Below are positions 18,234 to 27,007 of a stretch of DNA of 64,000 nucleotides, piece by piece. The stretch comes from Acinetobacter lwoffii (GTDB taxonomy: Bacteria; Pseudomonadota; Gammaproteobacteria; Pseudomonadales; Moraxellaceae). The position numbers and the translations under genes were made by a program. Location: contig NZ_CP072549.1 in the NCBI RefSeq assembly GCF_019343495.1, positions 2,976,001-3,040,000 on the forward strand, given 5' to 3'. Every line of letters starts with the position of its first letter. Positions within the stretch are counted from its first letter, which is position 1. The notes under the pieces were generated by a model. That model was not told the DNA's origin, ran no database searches, and saw nothing but the letters and a program-made list of their open reading frames with translations.

Positions 18234-19241
18234 TTGAAAATTCTGTCAGCGTCGCAGGCTATTCCTGTCCATATCATTTCCGGATTTTTGGGTGCAGGTA
18301 AAACCACACTACTCAAACATTTATTACAGCAAAAACCGGAACAGGAAATCTGGGCTGTGCTAATGAATGAATTCGGCCAGATTGGGGTAGACCAGCAGTT
18401 ATTGCCGCAAGATCAGGGTTATGCGGTCAAAGAGCTGTTGGGTGGTTGTCTATGTTGCAGTAGCCAATTGCCGATGCAGATTGCCTTGTCACGCCTGCTG
18501 TCAGAAGTGAAACCGGATCGTCTGTTTATCGAACCTACCGGACTGGGGCATCCTGGCCAATTACTGGAACAGCTGACCGAACCGCACTGGCAGAGTCATT
18601 TAAACATGCAGGCATTGGTCACAGTGGTAGATGGTTCACGTTTGCATGATCGAGACTGGACTCAGCAAAACCTGTACGCAGACCAACTCAAGGCAGCGCA
18701 TATTGTGGTGATTTCACATACTGACTTGATGACAACCGCAGACCACGCAGCACTCACGCAACTTCAGACAGAATATCAACCTTATGCCCAACAGTGGTTG
18801 TTCACCGAGCATGGACAACTCGATATCGAACTGATCAAGCAGGACTATCGGGGTTCCGCCCGTCAGATTCAGCCTTTGTTAAAACAGCAACAGATCACCC
18901 GTTCAGCAGATACGCCCTTAGTGATTCAGCAAATGCCTTATCATTATGTAGAAAGCGCGCAGGGTTATCAGGTTGCGGGCTGGAAATTGCCAAAACGCTG
19001 GCAATTCAATTTTTATGATCTGCTGGATCTGCTCTGTGAACAAAAAGACTGGCTCAGAATCAAGGGAATTTTTAATACGGATCAAGGCTGGAAAAGCTTT
19101 AATTTTAATCCTGAGCAGTTTAATTATCAGTCGGCAGATGAAGGCATTGATAACCGGGTAGAAGTGATTTATCAACAGTCACGGGATTGGCTGGCCTTTG
19201 AAACTGCCCTGATGCAATGTCGTATGGATCCAGAGAAATAA
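18234..19241 (+). CDS. CobW/COG0523-family GTPase, metal chaperone type
   Basis: A 335-residue P-loop GTPase starting at TTG 18234. Walker A is SGFLGAGKTTLL (residues 16-27); the family's metal-binding CxCC motif is in LLGGCLCCSSQLPM near residue 72; EPTGLGHPGQLLEQ follows the Walker B region. The C-terminal half carries a short CobW_C-like domain. COG0523 proteins insert or deliver metals (Zn, Co, Ni, Fe); which metal cannot be told from this sequence. It is followed 101 bp later by yaeQ. Acinetobacter ZigA belongs to the same broad family, but I cannot say this is zigA. Confidence 0.88.
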   Translation: MKILSASQAIPVHIISGFLGAGKTTLLKHLLQQKPEQEIWAVLMNEFGQIGVDQQLLPQDQGYAVKELLGGCLCCSSQLPMQIALSRLLSEVKPDRLFIEPTGLGHPGQLLEQLTEPHWQSHLNMQALVTVVDGSRLHDRDWTQQNLYADQLKAAHIVVISHTDLMTTADHAALTQLQTEYQPYAQQWLFTEHGQLDIELIKQDYRGSARQIQPLLKQQQITRSADTPLVIQQMPYHYVESAQGYQVAGWKLPKRWQFNFYDLLDLLCEQKDWLRIKGIFNTDQGWKSFNFNPEQFNYQSADEGIDNRVEVIYQQSRDWLAFETALMQCRMDPEK

Positions 19242-19342
19242 TGGTACTGTTTCTAGTGCGCTGAATGAATTATTGGCCTAAATCTGTTCAGCAAAATAGC
19301 GCTAAATCTTATATGCTAGGCGCCAAATTTGAGGATTATGTG

Positions 19343-19873
19343 ATGGCGTTAAAAGCGACGATTTATAAGGTTGATTTGAATATTGCGGACATGGATACGC
19401 ATCGTTATGCAGACTATCAGCTGACGATGGCGCTGCATCCTTCAGAAACCATTGAACGCTTGATGGTGCGTATTCTGGCCTATGCACGCTATGCCGATGA
19501 AGCGCTGGAATTTACCAAGGATCTTTTTGAAACCGATGAACCGGCACTCTGGGAAAAAGATCTGACCGGTCAACTGGTCAAATGGATTGAAGTCGGTAGC
19601 CCGGATGAAGATAAAGTCAAAAAGGCCAGTGCGCGTTGCAAGCAGGTCGCAGTTGTCACCTATGGTTCTGCGGTGGATGAATGGTATAAGCGCAGCAGCA
19701 AATTAAAAACCTTAAAAAATGTGGAAGTGTGGAAGTTATCTACCGCAACCACCGACGCATTGCCACAATTATGCGAACGCACCATGCAGTTACAGCTCAA
19801 TGTGATGGATGGTGAATGGACCTTGATCGGTGATCAGGGCCAGGTGCTGGTGGAGTGGGAACAGTTACAATAA
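19343..19873 (+). CDS. yaeQ: YaeQ family protein
   Basis: A 176-residue protein starting MALKATIYKVDLNIADMD, the typical YaeQ N-terminus; the upstream extension from 19265 is dropped because the family begins at this ATG (19343). Conserved features are HPSETIERLMVRILAYARYA and the acidic GSPDEDKVKKAS segment (about residues 90-101). The YaeQ fold resembles PD-(D/E)XK nucleases, and E. coli YaeQ was once reported to compensate for loss of RfaH, but no function is firmly established. It follows the COG0523 GTPase gene on the same strand. Confidence 0.9.
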   Translation: MALKATIYKVDLNIADMDTHRYADYQLTMALHPSETIERLMVRILAYARYADEALEFTKDLFETDEPALWEKDLTGQLVKWIEVGSPDEDKVKKASARCKQVAVVTYGSAVDEWYKRSSKLKTLKNVEVWKLSTATTDALPQLCERTMQLQLNVMDGEWTLIGDQGQVLVEWEQLQ

Positions 19874-19882
19874 GGCCAAATA

Positions 19883-19908
19883 AGGATGCAAGTCTGGACT
19901 TGTATCCT
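19883..19908. other. 12-bp hairpin between yaeQ and mgtC-like gene
   Basis: AGGATGCAAGT, CTGG loop, ACTTGTATCCT gives an 11-12-bp stem with a single G:T wobble. There is no T-run, so it is more likely an mRNA stabiliser or attenuator between two same-strand genes than a terminator. Confidence 0.4.
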
Positions 19909-19958
19909 GTAGCTCAAATTGCGTATATCTGAGGGATAAGAATACGCAGGGCTGCACC

Positions 19959-20582
19959 ATGTACCATGAACTTTATGATTTACTGCTGGCTGTCGCGATC
20001 GGCGCAATTATTGGTGCAGAGCGTGAGTATCATAGTAAATCTGCCGGACTGCGTACCATGATTATGGTCAGTCTGAGTTCCTGTTTATTTACCATTATCT
20101 CCCTGAAAATAGGCGTGGCCAATCCTGACCGGCTGGCCGCCAATGTCTTGACTGGACTGGGTTTTCTGGGTGCCGGTGTTATTCTGAAAGATGATAACCG
20201 TATTTCTGGAATTACCACCGCAACCACGATCTGGATGACAGCCGCACTCGGCATGGCGGTCGGTGCAGGCTATGAACTCTTAAGTATTTGGGCTACTTTT
20301 ATTGTCATGGCGGTGCTGGTTTTATTGATGTATGTCCAGCGCGGTATCGAATCTCTGAATCAGGAACGCAGCTATGAAATCGTCTGCCCATTCGATCAAA
20401 ATGATTCCAATCACTACGAAATGCTATTCAAACGTTATCAGTTAAAAGTGGTGCATTCCTCACAAAAAAAAATTGACCAACAGATTGTCGGACGCTGGAT
20501 CCTGATGGGCTCAGCCAAGAATCATCAAGAATTAACCCAAGATTTACTCAATGATAAGAATATTCAGGAACTCAGCTTTTAA
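19959..20582 (+). CDS. MgtC/SapB family membrane protein
   Basis: A 207-residue protein whose N-terminal 130 residues form the MgtC-type transmembrane domain. The conserved pieces are AIIGAEREYHSKSAGLRTM (about residues 16-34) and TGLGFLGAGVILKDDNRISG (about 65-84), followed by GITTATTIWMTAALGMAVG. A soluble C-terminal domain (about 135-207) is present, as in SapB/MgtC relatives. MgtC modulates ATP synthase and Mg2+ homeostasis in Salmonella; chromosomal relatives like this one have unknown roles. It lies between yaeQ and an FKBP gene. Confidence 0.9.
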   Translation: MYHELYDLLLAVAIGAIIGAEREYHSKSAGLRTMIMVSLSSCLFTIISLKIGVANPDRLAANVLTGLGFLGAGVILKDDNRISGITTATTIWMTAALGMAVGAGYELLSIWATFIVMAVLVLLMYVQRGIESLNQERSYEIVCPFDQNDSNHYEMLFKRYQLKVVHSSQKKIDQQIVGRWILMGSAKNHQELTQDLLNDKNIQELSF

Positions 20583-20667
20583 CCCATCAATGGCCAAGGT
20601 TTAAAAAAACAGAGCAATCCGGTTTATACTGAGCTTTGAATTTTATGCTCCTCTCAGGTAAATAACC

Positions 20668-21006
20668 ATGATCAACGAACTTGAAATTATTGATTTAAAA
20701 GTAGGCGAAGGCAAGGAAGCGGTGAAAGGTGCCCTAATTACCACGCACTATACTGGCTGGCTGGAAGATGGAACCAAGTTTGATTCCTCTATTGACCGTG
20801 GTAATTATTTTGAAACCGTCATTGGCACAGGCCGTGTAATCAAAGGTTGGGATCAGGGTATTCTGGGAATGAAAGTTGGCGGTAAGCGTAAACTGATGGT
20901 GCCTGCACATTTGGCCTATGGCGAACGTAAAATGGGTAAAGTCATTCCAGCCAATTCCAACCTGATTTTTGAAATTGAATTGTTTGACGTAAAAACACGT
21001 GATTAA
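20668..21006 (+). CDS. FKBP-type peptidyl-prolyl cis-trans isomerase
   Basis: A 112-residue single FKBP domain with no signal peptide. Conserved features: THYTGWLEDGTKFDSSIDRG (about residues 26-45), VIKGWDQGILGMKVGGKRKL (about 55-74), the active-site loop and PAHLAYGERKMG, and the final strand NSNLIFEIELFDV. Such proteins catalyse proline isomerisation in the cytoplasm and assist folding. The length is that of minimal FKBPs (about 110 residues). It starts after a spaced CTCAGG-type site and is probably transcribed alone. Confidence 0.95.
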   Translation: MINELEIIDLKVGEGKEAVKGALITTHYTGWLEDGTKFDSSIDRGNYFETVIGTGRVIKGWDQGILGMKVGGKRKLMVPAHLAYGERKMGKVIPANSNLIFEIELFDVKTRD

Positions 21007-21062
21007 AATCATTTAACTAGCTGAATATAAATTATATTTTTTATTTAAAGATGTACGCTGGT

Positions 21063-21097
21063 TCCGGTGCAGTCGCTTCAAAATAAGCTGTGCCGGA
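21063..21097 (+). other. Stem-loop in the diguanylate cyclase leader
   Basis: TCCGGTGCAG and CTGTGCCGGA pair over 10 bp with two G:U wobbles, around a 15-base loop, about 95 nt before the diguanylate cyclase start. It is the only GC-rich patch in an otherwise AT-rich leader. A riboswitch or protein-binding role is speculative. Confidence 0.35.
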
Positions 21098-21190
21098 GAA
21101 GCTACAAAAAACATCTAAAAAGATTTGAAATCGAAAATATTCCTTGTAAATTATAAGAATAATAAAGAATTATTTTGAGATATAACGTAT

Positions 21191-23059
21191 TTGCATAACT
21201 TGATAAGGAATGTCTGTTTTTTCGTATTTGTCTGTGCCTTGAGCTGGATGACTTGCATCATAAGTTCAGCAATCGCTCAGGATGAACTCCCTTCGCCGTC
21301 ATTTCAGCAGCAATCTCACGACCATATTACTGAAGTTCATTTTACCGAACATAGTACGAGTCCTTTGCAGGGAAAATGGCTGTTTTATCCGCGTCAGTTT
21401 ATTGTTCAGCCCAGCCCCGTACTCCAGTCAAAAACAGTTGAATTGCCAGCCTCTTTTAAAACTCTAGCGGGTTCAAACTCTGGCTACGGTACCTTTATTA
21501 GTTATTTTAAAATTCCGAAAGAATTTCTCGGGCGACGCATCGCGATTCGGATTCCAACCCAATACGGCGCCTATCGGGTATATGTCAACGGACAGTTTAT
21601 TGTTCGGCTCGGGGAAATCAGTACTACACCTGAAAAACAGGTGACTGAGAAAGCACCGCGTATTGGCTATTTTGTTCCAGACACTGAGTATATTACCTTA
21701 AGCATTCAGGCTTCCAATTATACCCACTTGCATGGCGGTCTCGAACGACCAATGCAGATCGGCGTTGCAGCTACCATCAATCGCCAATTCCAGCAGCTCA
21801 TGATGAGTATCGCCATGGTGTGTGGGGCGGTGCTTGGGGTGGGGGTGTTTACCATTCTATTTTCGGTATTCAGGGGATCACGAGAACGTAACAGTAAAAG
21901 TATCTTTGTTTTTGGCTGGTTTATTGTCTTTTTGGCCCTGCATAATCTGTTTTCTGCACCTTATGCCTATACGGTATTTAGCAATATCAACTGGCTGTGG
22001 GGAGCCCGCTTAGAGTATCTGTTTACTTTTATTGCTGCCTTCTTTTTTCTCAGTTATATGCATCTGTTTAACCGGCGCTATTTAAATCCGGTGATTTATT
22101 ATATCGCGGTGGCATTACTGGTCTTTAATATTATTTTTACATTATTCTCACCTCCTGAGATATTTGAACGTCTGGCCCTATTTAGTGCGATTTTTGCCTT
22201 GGTCATCATCGTTAATTTTATTTACGGCTTTTATCAGACCTTACGTTATAAAGAGCATTATTCGCGTTTAAATCTGATTGCGATTATTTTTCTTTGTGTC
22301 ACCTTTTTGAATGATTATCTGTTGCTGATCAATGCAATTAAAACCACGTATCTGTTTTTTATCTCTACCAGTGTTTATGCCTTATTAATTATGTTTCAGC
22401 AGTCCAGACATTATGCACATCAAACTTATGAGACTGAACAGCTAAACCTGAACCTGATCGCCCTCAATAATTCGCTCGATCAAAAAGTTAAAGAACGGAC
22501 CCAGCAACTGCGTGAAGTGAATGCCAAACTGGAACAGCAAATGAATATTGATGCGCTGACTGGAGCTTTTAACCGGCGTGCCTTAAATCATGAAATCCAG
22601 CAGCAGTTTTTGCAGACCCAACAGCAGCCGCAACATACCTTGATTTTTGCCATGCTCGATGTCGATTTTTTTAAAAACTATAATGACTATTATGGCCACT
22701 TAAAAGGGGATGAAATCCTGAAAAATCTGGTTAGGATTATTCAAGCTGCTTTACCACCGTCTGGCTATCTGGCACGTTATGGTGGTGAAGAGTTTGCGAT
22801 TCTGCTCACTGGAATGCCAGTTCAAACTGCCCTAAAAAATCTGGAAAATGTATTAAACCAGATTCGGGAACAGCGTATGGAACATCTGAATCGGCCAGAT
22901 GCAAAAGATTATGTTACGGTCAGTATGGGCGCGGCCTGGGTTGAACAAAACCATGGCTATGCAGATATTCATGAATTGATGAAAGCGGCAGATGTGCAGC
23001 TCTACGCCGCTAAACAGGCAGGACGTGATCAGTTAAAAATTGAAAAAGAGGTCGATTAA
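21191..23059 (+). CDS. Membrane diguanylate cyclase (7TMR-DISM + GGDEF)
   Basis: A 622-residue sensor enzyme. A signal-like N-terminus is followed by a periplasmic DISM-type beta domain (about residues 40-195: GKWLFYPRQ, YGAYRVYVNG), seven hydrophobic helices (about 200-405), a short coiled coil (about 415-450) and a GGDEF domain. The latter has DALTGAFNRRALNHE, the metal-binding DVDFFKNYNDYYGH and the active site RYGGEEFAILL near residue 531. It would make cyclic-di-GMP in response to an extracytoplasmic signal. The inhibitory RxxD site five residues before GGEEF is missing (P..G instead). The start (TTG 21191 or 21200) is uncertain. Confidence 0.9.
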   Translation: MHNLIRNVCFFVFVCALSWMTCIISSAIAQDELPSPSFQQQSHDHITEVHFTEHSTSPLQGKWLFYPRQFIVQPSPVLQSKTVELPASFKTLAGSNSGYGTFISYFKIPKEFLGRRIAIRIPTQYGAYRVYVNGQFIVRLGEISTTPEKQVTEKAPRIGYFVPDTEYITLSIQASNYTHLHGGLERPMQIGVAATINRQFQQLMMSIAMVCGAVLGVGVFTILFSVFRGSRERNSKSIFVFGWFIVFLALHNLFSAPYAYTVFSNINWLWGARLEYLFTFIAAFFFLSYMHLFNRRYLNPVIYYIAVALLVFNIIFTLFSPPEIFERLALFSAIFALVIIVNFIYGFYQTLRYKEHYSRLNLIAIIFLCVTFLNDYLLLINAIKTTYLFFISTSVYALLIMFQQSRHYAHQTYETEQLNLNLIALNNSLDQKVKERTQQLREVNAKLEQQMNIDALTGAFNRRALNHEIQQQFLQTQQQPQHTLIFAMLDVDFFKNYNDYYGHLKGDEILKNLVRIIQAALPPSGYLARYGGEEFAILLTGMPVQTALKNLENVLNQIREQRMEHLNRPDAKDYVTVSMGAAWVEQNHGYADIHELMKAADVQLYAAKQAGRDQLKIEKEVD

Positions 23060-23523
23060 AAAACATATTTATACAGATAGCGCGATTCATCTTCTGACTC
23101 GGCAGAATGTGGATGAAAGCCGCAGTGCTGATAATAACTTAAGGCAGTTTGGGTAGATTGTATTTCAATCTGATGAATTTTTTTCTTTAATAAAGTGCGA
23201 TGCATTTGTTGAAATAACTCGGTGCCGAACCCCAGTCTTTGGCAGTGTTGGGCCACATAATGCATCCGGATTTCTCCAGCATCACTGACCAATAAGAATC
23301 CGACGACCTTGTCATAGATGAGATAAACCCAGCAATCGTTATACAGCATATCGACAATCAGGCTGGCATGATCAAACTTTTCTAGCCAGGTTTGAATTTT
23401 GCTTTCTTCACGCTGATGATCCAGTACACAGGACTGAATGCTGTCATGAATGACCTGAATAATTTGAGGTATATCTTCGACCCTCCCTTCACGAATCATA
23501 ATATTATTCATTTTCTCGAACAT
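23056..23523 (-). CDS. GNAT-family N-acetyltransferase
   Basis: A 155-residue GNAT enzyme. The start may be at 23523 or 23511 (MNNIMIREG, with GAG just upstream). The acetyl-CoA binding motif is QRLGFGTELFQQMHRTLLKK (about residues 96-115), preceded by VSDAGEIRMHYVAQHCQ and followed by the C-terminal YYQHCGFHPH signature. It transfers acetyl from acetyl-CoA to an unknown amine. The last four bases overlap the end of the diguanylate cyclase gene on the opposite strand. Confidence 0.88.
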   Translation of the reverse strand: MFEKMNNIMIREGRVEDIPQIIQVIHDSIQSCVLDHQREESKIQTWLEKFDHASLIVDMLYNDCWVYLIYDKVVGFLLVSDAGEIRMHYVAQHCQRLGFGTELFQQMHRTLLKKKIHQIEIQSTQTALSYYQHCGFHPHSAESEDESRYLYKYVF

Positions 23524-23879
23524 TTATAGGGAAGGTTTATTTGATAAAAAAGAAGAGGGTAAAAAACAGAACAATATTGTAGTTTTTTGAGAATATTTTC
23601 CGTGATTTATCCATGTGAAGATCTGTTCTGTTGCTGATTTGTCCTGTTTGTTTATCTCAAGTTCTTGAATCTCATTAGGGAGTTAAAAATAAAAAATCAA
23701 AGTAAATCAATTTTTAAATAAATCGAAGTTCGAATCTGGGCACAAATGAGCAAGCAGAGAAGATAAATAGTAAAAATAAGCCTCAAGTTTGCACTGTATA
23801 AAAAATAGACGTATGCTGAGTCAAAAGGGACTATTCAAATGAATCTTGATCCTATAACCATAAAAATAAAATTAGTCAC
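23524..23879. other. Intergenic region with no evident gene
   Basis: About 356 bp, AT-rich, between the GNAT gene (minus) and a hypothetical gene (plus). AACAGAAC at 23565 and GTTCTGTT at 23625 form an inverted repeat about 50 bp apart; its significance is doubtful. Both promoters must lie here. Confidence 0.4.
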
Positions 23880-24380
23880 ATGAGATCATCAACCATGCTG
23901 AAATTACTGCTGTTGTTATGTGTTTTATTCATGTTGAATGCTGCCTGGATCGTCGGCAGAAAGATCTATAAAGCTCAGCGCCATCTGGTGTGTCAGCGTC
24001 CAGAAAAACCGGCACAGATTTCTAGCATGACAGAGCAAGAGGTCATCGAGCAAGAGCAGCAAGTACATCTGGTGGATGCTTATGAACTGGAATTGTTTGA
24101 CGATGTGGCACAGCTATTCTTTCAACGGCAGGTGCATATTGAGAGTCGGGCACAGGCCGAACAGTTACAGCAAGAACTATTACAAAAAATGCCGATGCAC
24201 AGTGGTACCCAGATTCGTCAGATGGATTTAGGCGAATGGTCTATTTTCTGGAATTTTTATGATCAGTCACTGGAATATTATGTCGGTCGCTATGGCGTAT
24301 TCTATGCACATGTCGACCGTTTTGGAGAAGAGCACCGGCATGAAATTCGTAGGGAGCTTTTGCATTCTGACTGTGCTTAG
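23880..24380 (+). CDS. Hypothetical single-pass membrane protein
   Basis: A 166-residue protein not matched to a known family. It has one N-terminal hydrophobic helix (about residues 5-24, LLLLLCVLFMLNAAWIVG), a basic segment, then an acidic, glutamine-rich soluble region (QEVIEQEQQVHLVDAYELEL) and a C-terminal part with many aromatics (WSIFWNFYDQSLEYYVGRYG). It is likely an inner-membrane anchored protein facing the periplasm. The start may be ATG 23880 or the internal ATG at 23895. Its neighbours are also small hypotheticals, and no operon partner is evident. Confidence 0.7.
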   Translation: MRSSTMLKLLLLLCVLFMLNAAWIVGRKIYKAQRHLVCQRPEKPAQISSMTEQEVIEQEQQVHLVDAYELELFDDVAQLFFQRQVHIESRAQAEQLQQELLQKMPMHSGTQIRQMDLGEWSIFWNFYDQSLEYYVGRYGVFYAHVDRFGEEHRHEIRRELLHSDCA

Positions 24381-24639
24381 AACACCACTTTCAGTCATTC
24401 TGTACGATTGAAGATCTCAGACTACGTACTTAAGCCATTGCAATTCAGAAAAGGTATCTCATGCCTTAGCTCAGATTTTTTCTGCCACTTGGCGGAAATA
24501 GCCCATATAATTTATCTCCTTTAAGCCATAATCTTGTGCTAGAAAAACCTCAAAACTCGAGAGTCGTATCCTTGAAATAGTCATTTAAAATGTACGAAGT
24601 CTGGCGAGCAATGATCCGGACTAAAAAGGCAGAAATACT

Positions 24640-24915
24640 ATGATCATTGATTTTCATCAAGCACAATTACAGAAGTTTATTGCACTGGCGATGAAGATCG
24701 AAGCTGAGCCTGAACTGTATTTGCAGTTTGATTCTGTGTCTGATTTTTATAAGGCTGACTGGCTGCAGGCTTTCCCAGCTGGAACTGAATACTATGTTTC
24801 CGGTCTAGATGATGGTGCCGATGAGTTTCATGCCGTGATTTATTATGGCGAAGCGCAGCTACAGATCAGCTGTGGACAGGCACAGCTTTCAGTAAAACTA
24901 TGTTGCAAACATTGA
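24640..24915 (+). CDS. Hypothetical protein (91 aa)
   Basis: A 91-residue acidic cytoplasmic-looking protein with no signal or membrane segment. It starts MIIDFHQAQLQKFIALAMKI and contains a run of aromatic and acidic residues (DGADEFHAVIYYGEAQLQI) ending in CCKH. I do not recognise it. Gene-like composition and an ATG with AAGGCAG upstream at a loose spacing support it. It stands between two other hypotheticals. Confidence 0.6.
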   Translation: MIIDFHQAQLQKFIALAMKIEAEPELYLQFDSVSDFYKADWLQAFPAGTEYYVSGLDDGADEFHAVIYYGEAQLQISCGQAQLSVKLCCKH

Positions 24916-25064
24916 CCGGGCTGCCGGAATTTCCCGATAAAAGAATAATGACATCCGCTATAAAGTTGATATAAATTGCAGAGTCATCTCTGTATCTGAT
25001 TTTTATTCGCATCAGCCGAGAGTGGCATAGGCGAATATCGTAATAAAAATAAGGAAAAAATAGC

Positions 25065-25562
25065 ATGGCACATCAGTTCACCGTGAAAGCAATTATCAAT
25101 GGCGTGTCTATTGATGAATTTAAGCGTTTGGCCAATGATATTCGTTTGCATGAGGCAGTTTGCCATCGAATTCCTGCGCAAAACTTGGAAATCCTGGTTT
25201 CGGAAAAGCAGGGGCATATGTATACCCTGAAACGCGCTTATAATCTAGATGTTAATATTCCGGATATCGCAAAAAAATTACTCAAAGATGCCTTCCGTTT
25301 GCAGCGTACCGATGTCAGCGATCTGAATGAAATGACGTCAACGGTACAACTCGGTGCGAACTTGCCGATCGAAGCCATCTGTCAGCGTGCAGTTACCGGA
25401 GATGAAGACCAGATCCAGTTTCAATTAAACTGGACAGTCAAAGTCAAAGTGCCTTTGCTCGGTGGCATGCTAGAAAAGCATGCGGAAGGTGAGATTCGTA
25501 AATTTAGTGAAATTGAACTCAGCATCGTCGAAGATGAATTGCGTAAAGGTCTCACCGCTTGA
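25065..25562 (+). CDS. DUF2505 family protein (SRPBCC-like)
   Basis: A 165-residue protein resembling the DUF2505 family, whose members have an SRPBCC/START-like helix-grip fold. Visible pattern: an N-terminal strand MAHQFTVKAIINGVSIDEF, a central YTLKRAYNLDVNIPDIAKK segment, and a C-terminal GGMLEKHAEGEIRKFSEIE helix, as in DUF2505 proteins. The fold usually binds a hydrophobic ligand, but no function is known for this family. AAGGAAAAAATAGC precedes the ATG, a good ribosome-binding site. The gene converges on a DUF1345 gene. Confidence 0.75.
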   Translation: MAHQFTVKAIINGVSIDEFKRLANDIRLHEAVCHRIPAQNLEILVSEKQGHMYTLKRAYNLDVNIPDIAKKLLKDAFRLQRTDVSDLNEMTSTVQLGANLPIEAICQRAVTGDEDQIQFQLNWTVKVKVPLLGGMLEKHAEGEIRKFSEIELSIVEDELRKGLTA

Positions 25563-25584
25563 AGCAATCAAATAGTGTGATCGA

Positions 25585-25668
25585 CCTAATTTAAAAACTG
25601 ATTAGGTAGACGCTGGGTAGTGGTAGCTAATTGGGCGGTAGATCACCATTTTCAGGGCACTACCACTA
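25585..25668. other. Two inverted repeats between convergent genes
   Basis: CCTAAT-N10-ATTAGG (25585-25606) and TAGTGGTAG with CTACCACTA (25618-25626 and 25660-25668) lie in the 120-bp gap between the DUF2505 and DUF1345 genes. They probably fold at the ends of the converging mRNAs. No strong T-run follows the first; six A residues (T on the minus strand) follow the second. Confidence 0.4.
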
Positions 25669-25682
25669 TCCAAAAAACTTTT

Positions 25683-26357
25683 TTAAGTGCTGATAAAGTT
25701 TGCCGTCACGTTAATGCTGATGGCCAGAATGGTGGTATTGAATCCGTAAGCCAAAAGCAAATGTAGGGTATTTAAAACCCGCATGGATTGGCAAGTAATG
25801 GAGACATCTGCAGTTTGCGCAGAAGTCCCGATGATATAACTGAAATATAGAAAGTCCGGATAAGTCGGTCTGGTGGTATTTGGAAAATCCAGTCCGCCTT
25901 GTTGCTGTTTGTCGAGCGCCAAATAAAAGTCATGCGCATAATGAATTGCAAAAATCGTATGCATCAAGAACCAGGCTGAAATAATGGTCAGAACTGACAA
26001 GATTAAATGGCCGGTTCGGATGGTAGTGTCTTTGGGTAAATGATTAATTTCAATAATAATCGCTATAAAACACATGATCAGGGTGATGATCACCAGAAAC
26101 AGAATGATCCATTTGCTGGCATCCTGTTGCATGGCGCGTTGCAGAATATGAGCATGATCAATACGCCAGAGTTTTTTTATGGTCAATAATAAATAAGCGT
26201 AAATCGCGATATTCCAGCTGATCAAGAGGCAGCTTGACCAGCTCAAAGGGGTGACTGTCTGTAAAACCAGATAAAATCCAATGATGGCTGGGAAAATAAT
26301 AAAGAAATACAGACGGGATTGAAGTGCCGTTTTTATAGATTGAAGAAGCTGCATCAT
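25683..26357 (-). CDS. DUF1345 family membrane protein
   Basis: A 224-residue membrane protein with about five to six hydrophobic helices. The DUF1345 hallmarks are the central stretch WFLMHTIFAIHYAHDFY (about residues 131-147) and the C-terminal DFLYFSYIIGTSAQTADVSI (about 169-188), which is strongly conserved in the family. Function is unknown. It is transcribed alone and converges on the DUF2505 gene. Confidence 0.85.
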   Translation of the reverse strand: MMQLLQSIKTALQSRLYFFIIFPAIIGFYLVLQTVTPLSWSSCLLISWNIAIYAYLLLTIKKLWRIDHAHILQRAMQQDASKWIILFLVIITLIMCFIAIIIEINHLPKDTTIRTGHLILSVLTIISAWFLMHTIFAIHYAHDFYLALDKQQQGGLDFPNTTRPTYPDFLYFSYIIGTSAQTADVSITCQSMRVLNTLHLLLAYGFNTTILAISINVTANFIST

Positions 26358-26496
26358 GCCATTTATATTTGTTTTGCTGACTTCTCAAGATCCTAGCACA
26401 GAACCGTTTGCAATAAAGAAGATTGCACCGGCCTGAGTATCAGCCTCAGTTATTTCCTCTACGACATTTCTTCCTAAAGGTGTCGAACTAATTTGA

Positions 26497-26513
26497 CTGC
26501 GCGGATCGCGCAG
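26497..26513. other. GC-rich hairpin downstream of the YbjQ-like gene
   Basis: CTGCGCG-GAT-CGCGCAG, a perfect 7-bp GC-rich stem in an AT-rich gap, about 40 nt beyond the minus-strand gene's stop. No T-run follows it. Possible mRNA 3' structure. Confidence 0.4.
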
Positions 26514-26554
26514 CAGGCGTGATCCTCTCGATAAATTTTTTTTTGAACCGATGT

Positions 26555-27004
26555 TTAAACGGATTGAGCGGGTTGTTGGATTGCAGTGCCATAAGCAAAG
26601 ACTTCCACCATGCCACCTTGCATACCGAGTTCAGTGGTGCTGAGCCGAATACCCATAATCTGAGTCGCCCCGATTTTTTCGGCTTCCAGTTTTAAACGTA
26701 CAATCGCTTCACGTCGTGCGCGTTCTACTACACTTTCATAGCTGGTCAGACGGCCACCCAGCATATTCTGTACATTGGCAATCGCATATTTAAAATAATC
26801 ATGGGAAATGACCACATTGCTGCTGATCATCTGTCCGGAATATTCAGACACAACGAAGCGGCTATTGTTCACCCGGATATAGGCCAGACGTTGTTCCTGT
26901 TCATCCAGATAACGAAAATGTTTACCTTCGTTATAACGTCCAAAACCGAAACCAACACTAAACAGAATGGCAAAAATGATGATCTGGAGAATTAAACCAT
27001 CCAT
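26555..27004 (-). CDS. YbjQ/UPF0145 family protein with membrane anchor
   Basis: A 149-residue protein with an N-terminal transmembrane helix (about residues 4-22, LILQIIIFAILFSVGFGFG) followed by a DUF74/UPF0145 domain. The domain hallmarks are SYESVVERARREAIVRLKLEAEKIGA and the IMGIRL strand. UPF0145 proteins form pentamers and were called 'heavy-metal-binding', but metal binding is not proved. It starts three bases after the stop of the neighbouring, upstream homologue, so the pair is one operon. Confidence 0.85.
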   Translation of the reverse strand: MDGLILQIIIFAILFSVGFGFGRYNEGKHFRYLDEQEQRLAYIRVNNSRFVVSEYSGQMISSNVVISHDYFKYAIANVQNMLGGRLTSYESVVERARREAIVRLKLEAEKIGATQIMGIRLSTTELGMQGGMVEVFAYGTAIQQPAQSV

Positions 27005-27007
27005 GCT

